A DNA stretch of 64,000 nt from Aldehydirespirator sp965200005 (lineage in GTDB: Bacteria > Actinomycetota > Acidimicrobiia > Acidimicrobiales > Aldehydirespiratoraceae): positions 1,798,001 to 1,862,000 of the forward strand of contig OZ241331.1 of NCBI GenBank assembly GCA_965200005.1. The letters run 5' to 3'. The notes under the pieces are model-generated. The model ran no database searches. It worked only from the letters and a program-made list of their open reading frames with translations, and was not told the origin of the DNA. Below are positions 8,980 through 17,879 of this stretch, in pieces. The translations under genes and the position numbers were made by a program. The stretch's first letter is position 1, and each line of letters begins with the position of its first letter.

Positions 8980-9960
8980 CTAGCGGGGTAGCAGTCCCAG
9001 ATTGGTGTGGGCCCGCTTGAGCGTTGCCGCGGCAACATGGCGTGCCTTGGCTGCTCCGAGTCGCAGCAGGCGGTTCGTCTCTGCTGGGTCAGCTTGAAGT
9101 TCAGCGAAACGCTTCTGGATCGGCTCCAGCAGCGAGATCACCGCATCGGCAGTGTCGGCCTTGAGCGGGCCATACATGCTGTAATCGTCGGCAATGTCTT
9201 GGGGTGAGCGGTCAGTTGCCGCTCCGAGGATCGACAGCAAGTTCGACACTCCCGGTTTAGCAGCGATGTCATAGCGAACCTCGGACTCGCTGTCTGTTAC
9301 CGCTGAGCGGATCTTCTTGGCGATAACCGACGGGGCATCTAGCAAGTCGATGGTGCCCCGAGGCGAGTCCAGCGACTTCGACATCTTGTCGGTAGGACGC
9401 TGCAGATCCATGACCCGAGCACCTGCTTTACCGATCACTGCTTTGGGGAGCTTGAAGGTGCGCCCATACCTTGAGTTGAACCGCTCGGCAACATCTCGGG
9501 TCAACTCAATGTGTTGACGCTGATCGGCGCCTACCGGAACCTCATCCGCGTCATAAAGCAAGATGTCAGCGGCTTGCAGCGCCGGGTAGGTGAACAACCC
9601 AGCAGAGATGAACTCCTGGCGGTCTGACTTGTCTTTGAATTGAGTCATGCGGCTCAACTCTCCGAACGAGACCGTGCACTCCAGCAGCCAGGCACACTCG
9701 CTGTGTTCACGCACATGACTCTGAACGAAGATGGTGCAAATATTGGGGTCAAGACCCGCAGACATAAGCATCTGAGAGAGCCGCAGGGTTGCCTCGCCAA
9801 CCTCGCCGGGTCGCTTGGGCAATGTGATTGCGTGCAGGTCAACGACCGGGAAGAAGGCGTCGGCGCGATGTTGCATCTTCGTCCAGTTTCGGATCGCTCC
9901 GAGGTAGTTGCCGAGATGCAGTTCGCCGCTTGGCTGGATGCCCGAGAGGACTCTGGTCAT
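8980..9960 (-). CDS. trpS: Tryptophanyl-tRNA synthetase
   Basis: Class I aminoacyl-tRNA synthetase charging tRNA-Trp, about 326 residues from the chosen start. The first residues MTRVLSGIQPSGELHLGNYLG contain the HIGH-type motif (GELHLGNY), and the KMSKS loop is DKMSKS near the middle. The frame is open to an upstream ATG at 9996, but ATG at 9960 gives the usual family N-terminus and lies 8 nt after a TACCCT hexamer, so it is preferred. The gene is on the opposite strand to its neighbours, convergent with xerD (55 nt apart) and divergent from the pseudouridine synthase gene. Confidence 0.96.
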   Translation of the reverse strand: MTRVLSGIQPSGELHLGNYLGAIRNWTKMQHRADAFFPVVDLHAITLPKRPGEVGEATLRLSQMLMSAGLDPNICTIFVQSHVREHSECAWLLECTVSFGELSRMTQFKDKSDRQEFISAGLFTYPALQAADILLYDADEVPVGADQRQHIELTRDVAERFNSRYGRTFKLPKAVIGKAGARVMDLQRPTDKMSKSLDSPRGTIDLLDAPSVIAKKIRSAVTDSESEVRYDIAAKPGVSNLLSILGAATDRSPQDIADDYSMYGPLKADTADAVISLLEPIQKRFAELQADPAETNRLLRLGAAKARHVAAATLKRAHTNLGLLPR

Positions 9961-9968
9961 GGCAGGCA

Positions 9969-9974
9969 AGGGTA
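9969..9974 (-). promoter_or_regulatory. -10 hexamer TACCCT of trpS
   Basis: Reverse strand, 8 nt before ATG 9960. Confidence 0.5.
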
Positions 9975-10062
9975 GGCCGGTAGTGTCGCCCACCATGGCT
10001 CACAGCCCGGCCGCGCACAGCCAAACGAACTAACGACCTAACGGAACCTAACGGAGCGACCG

Positions 10063-10803
10063 GTGGCGCCGCCCCAGGGCGAGAAACTGCAAAAGGTGCT
10101 CGCACGGGCGGGCTTGGGCAGCCGCAGGTCTTGTGAGCGTCTGATCCAGCAAGGGCGGGTGCGTGTCGACGGCACCGTCGCGCGCATCGGAGCTCGCATC
10201 GATGTTGAGGCGGTCAATGCTCCCGATGTTTCAGTTGACGGCGCCGTCATCGGGCTTCAGCCCGGTCTCGTCTACTACCTGCTCAACAAGCCGCCAGGTG
10301 TCGTAACCACAGCCCACGATCCCCACGGGCGGCCCACGGTCGTGGAGTTAGTGCCTGACCAGCCTCGTGTCTTCCCAGTGGGGCGCCTCGACCTCGACAC
10401 CGAAGGTCTCATCTTGTTGACCAACGATGGGCACCTCGCTAACCGCTTAACGCATCCATCATTTGGCGTTCCAAAGGAGTATCTCGCGCACGTGCGAGGC
10501 ACGCCGAAGCCTGCAGCACTACGGGCTCTGCGCCAGGGCGTGGTGCTTGATGGCAGACCCACCGCCCCAGCCAAGGTGTCGCAGGTAACCCCCGGTTTGT
10601 TGCGCATCACGATCCACGAGGGGCGCAAACGCCAGGTCCGGCGGATGTGTGAGGCAGTGGGACACCCCGTGACCCGCCTGGCACGGGTTCGCATCGGCCC
10701 ACTAACGGATACGAAGCTCGCACCTGCACGATGGCGACATCTGACCCAGAGCGAAACCCGTCAACTCGAACGCAGCGCCACCCGCAGGGCACGGCAACCC
10801 TGA
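10063..10803 (+). CDS. RsuA/RluB family pseudouridine synthase
   Basis: A 246-residue rRNA pseudouridine synthase. The N-terminal S4 domain (KLQKVLARAGLGSRRSCERL, then VRVDG) binds RNA, and the catalytic Asp is in GRLDLDTEGLILLTNDG. The C-terminal motif HEGRKRQVRRM is also standard. By its length and S4 domain it resembles RluB, which modifies U2605 of 23S rRNA, but RsuA-type specificity cannot be excluded. It starts with GTG at 10063. In actinobacteria it usually follows scpB; here it follows the divergent trpS and precedes tyrA by 18 nt. Confidence 0.93.
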   Translation: MAPPQGEKLQKVLARAGLGSRRSCERLIQQGRVRVDGTVARIGARIDVEAVNAPDVSVDGAVIGLQPGLVYYLLNKPPGVVTTAHDPHGRPTVVELVPDQPRVFPVGRLDLDTEGLILLTNDGHLANRLTHPSFGVPKEYLAHVRGTPKPAALRALRQGVVLDGRPTAPAKVSQVTPGLLRITIHEGRKRQVRRMCEAVGHPVTRLARVRIGPLTDTKLAPARWRHLTQSETRQLERSATRRARQP

Positions 10804-10807
10804 GCGG

Positions 10808-10813
10808 TAGCAT
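10808..10813 (+). promoter_or_regulatory. -10 hexamer TAGCAT of tyrA
   Basis: Ends 8 nt before ATG 10822; suggests tyrA-aroA can be transcribed apart from the upstream gene. Confidence 0.5.
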
Positions 10814-10821
10814 CGCCGGTC

Positions 10822-11886
10822 ATGGCCCAGGGCCGCACCGCAATAGTCGCAGGCACGGGCCTCATAGGTGGCTCAGTCGGGATGGCCCTTCGCAAACGGG
10901 GTTGGTACGTCTCCGGCGTTGAGCCCAATCCTGAGACCGCCCGCCGCGCCATTCAATGCGGAGCAGTCGATGAGATCGCATCTCCGGGGCCCTGTGATCT
11001 GGCCGTGGTGGCAACCCCACCAGGAATCCTCGCCCCAACAGCTCGAAAGTTGCTTGATGCGGGTGCGAACATTGTTACTGATGTCGGCAGCGTTAAGGCG
11101 CCCGTAGCGACGGCTGTCTCCAGTCCCCAGTTCGTGGGTGGACATCCGATGGCGGGCAACGAACAGGACGGGCTCGCAGGTGCCGATCCTGAACTGTTCC
11201 GAAACGCCGTTTGGGTGCTCACACCTACGGCAACCACCGCCGACAGTTCCCTGGCCACCGTGCGTGACATTGTGTCGAGCTTCGGTGCGCAGGTGATCTC
11301 CCTGACCCCGCAACGCCATGACGCTCTGGTAGCGGTCGTCTCGCATGTGCCGCACTTAACCGCTGCCGTGTTGATGCGAATTGCAGAAGGACGATCCAGT
11401 GAACACAGCGCCCTGATGCGCCTCGCCGCTGGAGGCTTCAGGGACATGACCCGCGTGGCTGCAGGGCATCCAGCGATCTGGCCCGACATATGCGTCGAGA
11501 ACCGTTCGGCCATCACAGATGTATTGGATGAGTTGCTCGATGAGTTGATCGAAATGCGCTTGATCGTCTCAGGCGGTGAGCGAGATGAGCTGTTATCGCG
11601 CCTCGAAGCAGCTCGGGCAAGCCGTCGCAGCCTTGCCGCTGGAGCTCCCGAGCCCTCCAAGCTCACCGAGGTCAGGATTGCGATTCGCGATCGCAAGGGC
11701 GAACTCGCTCGCATTACGACCCTTGCGGCTGATCTAGACGTGAACATCTACGACCTCGAGATCGCCCACTCCTCCGAAGGTGCTCGAGGCGTGGCTCTGC
11801 TACTCGTGGACAGCAAGGAAGCGGAGCGATTCAAGGACGCGCTAGTAGACGCGGGCGACCGGCCGTCGCTGAAGCCGCTGGGATGA
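10822..11886 (+). CDS. tyrA: Prephenate dehydrogenase with ACT domain
   Basis: NAD(P)-dependent prephenate (or arogenate) dehydrogenase of tyrosine synthesis, 354 residues. The Rossmann glycine loop is GTGLIGGSVGMAL near the N-terminus, the substrate region HPMAGNEQDG is present, and the conserved SHVPH motif follows. The last ~75 residues (TEVRIAIRDRKGELARI onward) form an ACT domain, which usually gives feedback inhibition by tyrosine. ATG at 10822 follows TAGCAT by 8 nt, so it likely has its own leaderless promoter despite lying close to the upstream gene. Its stop overlaps aroA by 4 nt (ATGA). Confidence 0.94.
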   Translation: MAQGRTAIVAGTGLIGGSVGMALRKRGWYVSGVEPNPETARRAIQCGAVDEIASPGPCDLAVVATPPGILAPTARKLLDAGANIVTDVGSVKAPVATAVSSPQFVGGHPMAGNEQDGLAGADPELFRNAVWVLTPTATTADSSLATVRDIVSSFGAQVISLTPQRHDALVAVVSHVPHLTAAVLMRIAEGRSSEHSALMRLAAGGFRDMTRVAAGHPAIWPDICVENRSAITDVLDELLDELIEMRLIVSGGERDELLSRLEAARASRRSLAAGAPEPSKLTEVRIAIRDRKGELARITTLAADLDVNIYDLEIAHSSEGARGVALLLVDSKEAERFKDALVDAGDRPSLKPLG

Positions 11887-13187
11887 CAGCCTCTGAACAA
11901 CGGGTACTAGAAATCGAGCCGCTGGCTTCGCCGCCCTTTGCTTCGATCCGGTTGCCAGGCTCGAAGAGCATCACCAACCGGGCACTCGTTTGCGCTGCGC
12001 TCGCAGGCGGTGTGACCGAACTTCGTGGGGCGCTGTTCGCAGACGACACCGTCGCCATGATGCAGTGTCTGGCTGCTCTGGGTTATGGCATCGAGCCTGA
12101 CGAGTCCAACAACACCATCCGAGTTGGAGGCCATGGCCGCCACCGGGACAGCGGCGAGCCGGTCACACTCGATGCGAACATGTCGGGCACCACGAGCCGA
12201 TTCATGTTGCCGGTGGCCGCACTTCACAACCGGCCAATCGTGGTTGATGGACACGACCAGTTGCGCCAGCGCCCATTCGACGATCTCACCGCCGCGCTTC
12301 GCAGTCTCGGCGTGACCGTAGAACGCCTTTCATGCAACGGTTCGCTGCCGGTGCGGGTGACCGGGCCGATCCGGCGCTCCGAAGTGGAGATCTCGACGGA
12401 GCGTTCAAGCCAGTACCTGTCTGGGTTGATGCTGGCAGCTCCTCTGGTTCCCGGTGGTTTGACGATTCGCCTTGCCGGCAACACGGTGAGCCGCCCCTAT
12501 ATCGAGATGACTCGCAAGGTGATGGCTGCCTTTGGTGTCACTGTCACGATGTCACCCACGCAGGTGGTGATCCCTGGTGGTGGTTACAACTCGCCCGGAC
12601 GCTACGAGATAGAGCCGGATGCTTCAGCGGCTACCTACTTCTGGGCGGCGGCCGCAATCACCGGTGGCACTGTGCACACAGAGGGAATCGGTTCAAGCTC
12701 AATGCAGGCCGATGCCCGTTTTGTTGATGTGCTTGAGTCAATGGGGGCGATGGTTGATTCACGGCACACCCACACCACCGTTAGCGGTGTTTCGTTGCAA
12801 GGGGTAGAGGCCGACCTGTCCGACCTGTCCGACTCGGCGCCGTCGCTTGCAGTTGCCGCTGCGATGGCACAGGGAACCACGACTGTCACAGGGATTGGCT
12901 TCATCCGGGAAAAAGAGAGTGACCGCATTGCCGGCCCGGTAACCGAGTTGCGTCGCTGCGGCGTGGCTGCCACAGAACTTGCCGACGGCTTTGAGATCTC
13001 GCCGATCAACAAACCGACGGGAGCTCGTATCCGAACCTATGAGGATCATCGCATAGCGATGGCCTTCTCGGTGCTCGGTCTCGCGGTGGAGGGCATCCGC
13101 ATCGAGGACCCGAACTGTGTGAACAAGACATTCCCGGGTTTCTTCGAAACGCTTGAACAACTGCGAGACAACGTCCGTGTCGCCTAG
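11883..13187 (+). CDS. aroA: 3-phosphoshikimate 1-carboxyvinyltransferase (EPSP synthase)
   Basis: Sixth step of the shikimate pathway, joining PEP to shikimate-3-phosphate, 434 residues. Recognisable motifs are LPGSKSITNRALVCAAL (phosphate and S3P binding), MSGTTSRFMLP, and FIREKESDRI near the C-terminal domain. It is translationally coupled to tyrA by a 4-nt overlap, grouping two aromatic amino acid genes. A 9-bp in-frame tandem duplication (GACCTGTCC twice, about 12814-12831) gives a small DLSDLSDS repeat not usual in the family; it lies in a loop and is probably harmless. Confidence 0.96.
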   Translation: MTASEQRVLEIEPLASPPFASIRLPGSKSITNRALVCAALAGGVTELRGALFADDTVAMMQCLAALGYGIEPDESNNTIRVGGHGRHRDSGEPVTLDANMSGTTSRFMLPVAALHNRPIVVDGHDQLRQRPFDDLTAALRSLGVTVERLSCNGSLPVRVTGPIRRSEVEISTERSSQYLSGLMLAAPLVPGGLTIRLAGNTVSRPYIEMTRKVMAAFGVTVTMSPTQVVIPGGGYNSPGRYEIEPDASAATYFWAAAAITGGTVHTEGIGSSSMQADARFVDVLESMGAMVDSRHTHTTVSGVSLQGVEADLSDLSDSAPSLAVAAAMAQGTTTVTGIGFIREKESDRIAGPVTELRRCGVAATELADGFEISPINKPTGARIRTYEDHRIAMAFSVLGLAVEGIRIEDPNCVNKTFPGFFETLEQLRDNVRVA

Positions 13188-13229
13188 ACCCTGCCGCCCG
13201 CGTCTCGTGCCAAGTTCGCCAGGCGCTGG

Positions 13230-13952
13230 ATGGATGTGGGAGCTCAAGATGCGAGTGCTAGTCCGGCTGTGCCCCAGCCTGCTCAAAGGCCGGTCGCAGT
13301 GTCCGCCGACAGGTGTGAAGTCGTGGTTGTAGTAGCGATTGACGGGCTGGCGGGATCAGGCAAGTCGACACTGGCTCGCTCGCTCGCTGAACGCCTCGGT
13401 GTGGAGTCGCTGGACACTGGAGCCATGTACCGAGCAGTCACCTTCGCGGTCCTGCGGTTCGGTGGTGATCCCAGCGATGCCCGATTCTGCACACAGGTCG
13501 CCCGCAATGTCGAGATAAGCGTCGATGGTGCCAATGTTGTTGTGGATGGTATGGATGCCAGCGTGGAGGTTCGAGGCCCGGCCGTCACCGCAGCCGTCAG
13601 CGAGGTTGCCGCTCACCCGCAGGTGCGGCTCGTTCTAGCAGCACGCCAGCGAGACTGGGTGGCTCACCGTGGCGAGGGGGTGCTGGAGGGACGCGACATC
13701 GGCACAGTCGTGTGCCCCGAGGCAGACCTGAAGATCCATCTGGTAGCAGACGCGCTAGTGCGCGCCAGGCGTCTCGTCAAAGAGCCACAAGCTGGGGCCG
13801 TCGAGTCTCTAGCTGCTGATCTCAACCGCCGGGACAACTACGATTCGTCTCGTTCTACCGACCCGCTCTCAATCGCCGAAGGCGCCGTGGTGATCGATAC
13901 GTCAAGTGTGACCCCGAGCGGCTTACTTGAGAAGGTCATGGGTCTGCTGTGA
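13230..13952 (+). CDS. cmk: Cytidylate kinase
   Basis: Phosphorylates CMP and dCMP. The P-loop is IDGLAGSGKSTLAR, followed by LDTGAMYRAVT (nucleotide-binding), the LEGRDIGTVVCP motif and the RRDNYDSSRSTDPL segment, all typical of Cmk. The frame is open from ATG 13230, but the first ~30 residues are unlike the family; GTG at 13323 (MVVVAIDGLAGSGK) is an equally good start and gives the usual length of about 210 residues. The stop overlaps the plsC GTG by 4 nt. In many bacteria cmk is followed by plsC or der; here plsC follows. Confidence 0.93.
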   Translation: MDVGAQDASASPAVPQPAQRPVAVSADRCEVVVVVAIDGLAGSGKSTLARSLAERLGVESLDTGAMYRAVTFAVLRFGGDPSDARFCTQVARNVEISVDGANVVVDGMDASVEVRGPAVTAAVSEVAAHPQVRLVLAARQRDWVAHRGEGVLEGRDIGTVVCPEADLKIHLVADALVRARRLVKEPQAGAVESLAADLNRRDNYDSSRSTDPLSIAEGAVVIDTSSVTPSGLLEKVMGLL

Positions 13953-14680
13953 GTCGGAGCGCTTACGGTCGCCGTGACGCAGGCGCTTCTGAGGATCCGG
14001 CTGCTCGCAGCAGCCAATCCGTGGGCGGCCGGCTCATGTATCGGACGCTCTGGACGATCGTGTTCTTGCTCATCAAGTTGCTGTTCCGCATCAAGATACT
14101 GGGCCGAGAAAACCTGCCCAAGGGCCCCTACATCTTGTCGCCCGTGCATCGCTCCTTTCTTGACACGCCATTTGCGGGAATGGTTACGAGCCGCCGGATG
14201 CGCTTCATGGGCAAGGAGAGCCTCTGGAGCGGCAAGTTCCTGGGGCCGTTCCTGTCGCTGCTAGGTGGGTTCCCCGTGGAGCGTGGCACTGCCGATCGGG
14301 TGGCGCTGCGAGCAGCCACCGACGTGCTAAAGATCGGCGAACCACTTGTCATGTTCCCCGAGGGCACCCGCCGCAGCGGCCCTCGGGTCAAGCGCGAAGA
14401 CATGCTTGACGGCCCCGCATTCGTGGCAGCGCGCGCCGGTGTGCCGATTATCCCGGTTGGCTTGGGTGGCTCAGTGCGTGCTCTGCCTGTCGGCTCATGG
14501 CTGCCGAGACCAAGGCGCGTTGTCGTGGTCGTGGGCAACCCCATCGATCCTCCCGCCAAGATCCGCGGCCGTGTCCCGAGGCGAGCGGTAAGAGAAACGA
14601 CAGACCGCCTCTTCGAAGAACTAGGCGACCTCTACGTGGAAGCCCGAGTCCTAGCCGGCGACGAACCCACCCCCACCTAA
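13949..14680 (+). CDS. plsC: 1-acyl-sn-glycerol-3-phosphate acyltransferase
   Basis: A membrane-associated acyltransferase converting lysophosphatidic acid to phosphatidic acid, 243 residues. The catalytic HX4D box is HRSFLD near residue 70, and the second block is FPEGTRRSGP near residue 135. A hydrophobic segment (LWTIVFLLIKLLF) precedes the catalytic box and could anchor it. The 4-nt overlap with cmk supports GTG 13949, although ATG at about 14036 (MYRTLWTIVF) would give a shorter protein without the Ser/Ala/Arg-rich leader. It is the last core gene before an AT-richer accessory patch. Confidence 0.92.
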   Translation: MSRSAYGRRDAGASEDPAARSSQSVGGRLMYRTLWTIVFLLIKLLFRIKILGRENLPKGPYILSPVHRSFLDTPFAGMVTSRRMRFMGKESLWSGKFLGPFLSLLGGFPVERGTADRVALRAATDVLKIGEPLVMFPEGTRRSGPRVKREDMLDGPAFVAARAGVPIIPVGLGGSVRALPVGSWLPRPRRVVVVVGNPIDPPAKIRGRVPRRAVRETTDRLFEELGDLYVEARVLAGDEPTPT

Positions 14681-15155
14681 CCACCCAGCCGCGTAGTCGG
14701 CATGAAGCCACGAGATCGAAGAGTCGTGTGCATCTCCTCCCCCCAACAGCTCACGAAGGACGCACAAAGCTGACTCGTTGCTGCCATTTGGGAAGTGCCA
14801 AGGCTCATGATGACTGCCGGCTCGTTGGTTGATGTTGCATCTTTGCCTCGGGAACATAGCGCCTCATGCCGCGGTGAACGCTCGGCAGATTACGCCCCAA
14901 GAACCGACTGTTCATGATCACGATCTGCCCGTGCTTCAACTGCGAGGAGCCGCATGGCGTCGCTTAAAGGGCACCCATAGGCCCCGTCTATGTCCACGAC
15001 CCTCAGCGCACGTCTTGCGCGGAACTCGCCCATGAGGGGCGGACGTGTCGAGACAGCCAATACATCGGTAGCTGCCTTTTGCTTGTGTGCTACTACTGCC
15101 ATGCGGGTCCCATTTCTGTCTCCTAGGTTGGGCGGTGCCTATGCCGAAATGGTGT
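14681..15155. other. Gene-poor gap; possible decayed coding relic
   Basis: No convincing gene is present. In forward frame 1, ATG at 14914 reads ITICPCFNCEEPHGVA, hits a TAA, and the same frame then reads GPVYVHDPQRTSCAELAHEG until about 15120. The Cys spacing and the GPVYVH stretch are vaguely like a DUF1203-type small protein, so this may be a dead gene. The evidence is weak. Confidence 0.2.
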
Positions 15156-16028
15156 CTATCCGCATGCTTTGAGCGCCGCCTGGTTCGCTCCGTCGTGAGC
15201 CGCTTGAAAGACAGGAAACCTGGATGTCAAATTGTCATGTCTAGCGCGAAGTCGCTGCTCATATGTCGTTGACACAGCATCGGCGTAGGGCACAGAAATA
15301 TCAGAACTATCAGTAAAGGCACCATAGAGTAAACTAATAGCAAATGAAGCGGCATCCTCGTGCGCGATGCCCTGCGCATAGTGATGTTCAAATAGTACTT
15401 CGACGTCAAATTCTGCGGTCTTAAGGTCAGAAAGTGCCTCAAAGTCGCCATCATAAAATGTGAGGAGGTCGCGATGTGCCGCAAACTGGGGGTGGACATT
15501 CCCTCCGGAAAACTCAGTAAGCCAAACCGTATAGGCCCTGTCGTAGGCGTCTGCATTTTGTCTTGTTGGCGAGTTAAAGTACGCTATGGCGATCTCGGCA
15601 ATGTTGATATGCGTAACTTGGTCGACGTAGTGCCAGTACACTATGGTCGCGGCGGGATTGTCTTGGGCTTTGAGAGCGTCAAGGTAGGCTTTATCGTGGC
15701 ACAATGTATTGCTAGTTGAATTGTCAGCATCGGCGGTTGTTGTTGGTGCGCCACTAATGGTGTGGAGGAGTGTCATCATGTCGGCCCGTGTGAATTCGGG
15801 TGATGTGTCGGCACCTAGTACGTCGTCGTAGTAGCGCTCTATGAATGTGACGGCGTGGTTCTTGGGTAATCCGATGTCGGGTTTGAATGTGTCGTCGCCG
15901 TAGCCGAGTGTGATCTGATTCTCAACCGCCCATGCGATCGCGGTCGCAGATTCGTGATCGGCGGGAACGTCACTAAACTGCCCGGATTGAGCTACTGCCG
16001 CGGTTGTGATTCCAGTGACCAGTGCCAC
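15156..16028 (-). CDS. Exported SLH-repeat protein with damaged 5' end
   Basis: The readable frame from GTG 16028 encodes 290 residues. After AAVAQSGQFSDVPADH comes one S-layer-homology repeat (AIAWAVENQITLGYGDDTFKPD) and the tail of a second (EFTRADMMTLLHTISG), as in actinobacterial secreted proteins. The rest (about 200 residues) is of unknown function, with two Cys residues that could pair. The frame upstream of 16028 encodes a hydrophobic stretch (VSAGLLVALATCVALVTG) that is clearly a signal-peptide core, yet has no start codon before a TAA. An ATG at 16099 with a GGAG ribosome-binding sequence reads a basic n-region (MPPPRRSNS) in another frame; one extra base near 16065-16075 would join them. 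Base composition is AT-richer than the flanks. Confidence 0.6.
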   Translation of the reverse strand: MALVTGITTAAVAQSGQFSDVPADHESATAIAWAVENQITLGYGDDTFKPDIGLPKNHAVTFIERYYDDVLGADTSPEFTRADMMTLLHTISGAPTTTADADNSTSNTLCHDKAYLDALKAQDNPAATIVYWHYVDQVTHINIAEIAIAYFNSPTRQNADAYDRAYTVWLTEFSGGNVHPQFAAHRDLLTFYDGDFEALSDLKTAEFDVEVLFEHHYAQGIAHEDAASFAISLLYGAFTDSSDISVPYADAVSTTYEQRLRARHDNLTSRFPVFQAAHDGANQAALKACG

Positions 16029-16099
16029 ACAAGTAGCTAAAGCGACTAGTAAGCCGGCGCTTACGCGTTGTAAGAGTTAGACCTTCGGGGAGGGGGCAT

Positions 16100-16379
16100 T
16101 GGTGCGTCTCCGGTAGATTGCCTACAGGCGCAAGAGAGTATCACGTTGCATCGGCATCTTGCAAACAAAATTTTGACAGACCTTCACAATCGTTGGGCTC
16201 ACCGTGCAAAGTCAATGAAGGTCGCCGCATTTCCGGTGCAGTTGACTCTGTCCAGTCACTAGCTTGTGGCCGTCAAGCCTATCAGTATCTCACAGTCGGC
16301 ACCCGGAATCGCGCGACAAATGGACAGCCAAGGGTGCAGCTAGAAGGGTTGTTGGTTCCTACGGATGTCTGCTGCGAGC
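16100..16379. other. Intergenic stretch without a recognised gene
   Basis: This spacer lies between the divergently disposed 5' end of the SLH gene and the 3' end of the nuclease gene. The only long open frame (forward, 16118 to 16489) has no recognisable motif and runs antisense into the nuclease gene, so I do not call it. No repeats or tRNA are seen. Confidence 0.4.
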
Positions 16380-17864
16380 CTAAGCCTCTAGGCCAGTTCC
16401 GTGTTCTCGGTTGGCCCTTCGTTTGGTTACGGCGAGCCATCCCTTGTGGAGTCTCTCAGTCTCGCGTAGCACACTTTCCCAGGTTGTGAACACGAAGCGA
16501 ACTTCTTGATCACGTTGGAGACTTTTGCGTTTCCGATCAGCTGCCTTCGTGTATTGACCGGAGCCGATCATGACAGCTGTAACTCTGAGCCGGGAACCGT
16601 CAACGCTAGTGGTCGCCCAGGAACTGTCTTGGGCGGCGAGTCCATAGTCTTGGAAGCGAGAGACCTCTTCGTTGCTAATCGTTACAGGCCTTGTGTGTTT
16701 ATCTGCAGACCTCTTGATCTCTACAACCAGTAGTTCGTCGTGTGTGTATGGCGAGCTTGGTCCTAGGGCGAACAGGTAGTCGAGTCGCATGCCAGGCTCG
16801 CTTTGGTCGGGATGTATGTCAAGATCACTGAGCCGGACTTCATCGTCTAACAGATAGCAACGGGGGTCCAATAGCCAGGGATGCTGTTTGATGTGATTAT
16901 GCAGGGTGGGGACTTCACGTGCCCCTTCGTCTACAAATGTCCTTAGCTTTGCGATAGTCCTAAGCCGCGCTTCAATGATTGATTGATTGCGGCGCGCGTC
17001 TATCAGCCCGAACTGTCGGACGAGTTCCCAGATCTTGACCTGGGATTCAAAAGAGTGACTGTCGATTTTGACTAACATGTCTCGAATGACCGCATCACTA
17101 TGAGCATCGACGATCGATTCAACTAGCTCGGTAGCTCGCTCGATGTCGATAGCGGGGATGTGCGATATGGCAAAGACAACCCGCTTGAGGCGTTGCCGCT
17201 CTACGGGAGACACTCGTTGCAGGATTGTCTCAAAAGATTCAGGTTTCATCCGCTCGGCAACTTGCTTTTGCCTGAGGGCGGCCCACTCCTTGAGCGAGCG
17301 CCTGATTAGAGTCTGACCCCAGTCAATGAAGTCCGTTAACCGATCGTCTTCAAGCTGAAGTTGATCACGATTCGCCTGAACTAGATCAGTGTCAATGTCG
17401 TTGCCGTCATCAAGCCAATCAGCTTTGACTTCCCCAACGAGATATTCCTGGCCTAGCTGCCCTTCGGCACCGGCAGTCCGCTCAAAGAAGAATGGCCGTT
17501 GAACCAGTTTGCCGCGAGCTAGAACCGACACTCCTTGCATTTGCTTTTCCCTGATCGGGTGTCGCTGAAAGCCCACCCACCAACGAACCGGACCTCCACC
17601 TGGCATGAACATCTCCGCCCAGCCGTCACCGCAAACACGTGCCTCCTCACCAAACAGTGTTCCATCCAGAGGAAACCGAATATCGGTTTCAAGATTGAAT
17701 CGGGTGATCTCAGAGCCATTCATGTAGATCCGCATGTCATCAAGCGCAAAACGACGTGCCAAGGATCGCCTGAACTGATTGTCATCCAAGGCTCGCCGCT
17801 TGCGGAGCGATGAGAGCGAGATACGAGTTCCGTGACCAAGAGGCTCGCCATTACCTCCCCCCAT
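16380..17864 (-). CDS. C-terminal part of GHKL ATPase-nuclease: Shedu-like PD-(D/E)XK domain
   Basis: A 494-residue frame that is the direct in-frame continuation of the gene at 17880-18350 after a single TAA. Its first ~45 residues finish the GHKL ATPase: HGTRISLSSL is the GT-containing third nucleotide box, followed by DDNQFRRSLARRFA. A helical middle region (residues ~180-310) leads to a C-terminal nuclease fold. The segment LHNHIKQHPWLLDP and the active-site pattern MRLDYLF...LLVVEIKRS match PD-(D/E)XK nucleases of the Shedu (DUF4263) type. Internal ATG 17864 lies 13 nt beyond the stop, so re-initiation could make a separate nuclease half. Predicted role: DNA-cleaving anti-phage effector regulated by the ATPase. 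The exact family is inferred by eye. Confidence 0.65.
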   Translation of the reverse strand: MGGGNGEPLGHGTRISLSSLRKRRALDDNQFRRSLARRFALDDMRIYMNGSEITRFNLETDIRFPLDGTLFGEEARVCGDGWAEMFMPGGGPVRWWVGFQRHPIREKQMQGVSVLARGKLVQRPFFFERTAGAEGQLGQEYLVGEVKADWLDDGNDIDTDLVQANRDQLQLEDDRLTDFIDWGQTLIRRSLKEWAALRQKQVAERMKPESFETILQRVSPVERQRLKRVVFAISHIPAIDIERATELVESIVDAHSDAVIRDMLVKIDSHSFESQVKIWELVRQFGLIDARRNQSIIEARLRTIAKLRTFVDEGAREVPTLHNHIKQHPWLLDPRCYLLDDEVRLSDLDIHPDQSEPGMRLDYLFALGPSSPYTHDELLVVEIKRSADKHTRPVTISNEEVSRFQDYGLAAQDSSWATTSVDGSRLRVTAVMIGSGQYTKAADRKRKSLQRDQEVRFVFTTWESVLRETERLHKGWLAVTKRRANREHGTGLEA

Positions 17865-17879
17865 GAGTTCGGTCGTGCC

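Noticed and set aside
10953..11747. 264-codon reverse-strand open frame across tyrA
   Set aside because: It is antisense to a well-supported gene, Ser/Arg/Thr-rich as expected from complementing GC-rich codons, and has no motif.
16118..16489. Forward open frame between SLH and nuclease genes
   Set aside because: No motif, and its end is antisense to the nuclease gene.
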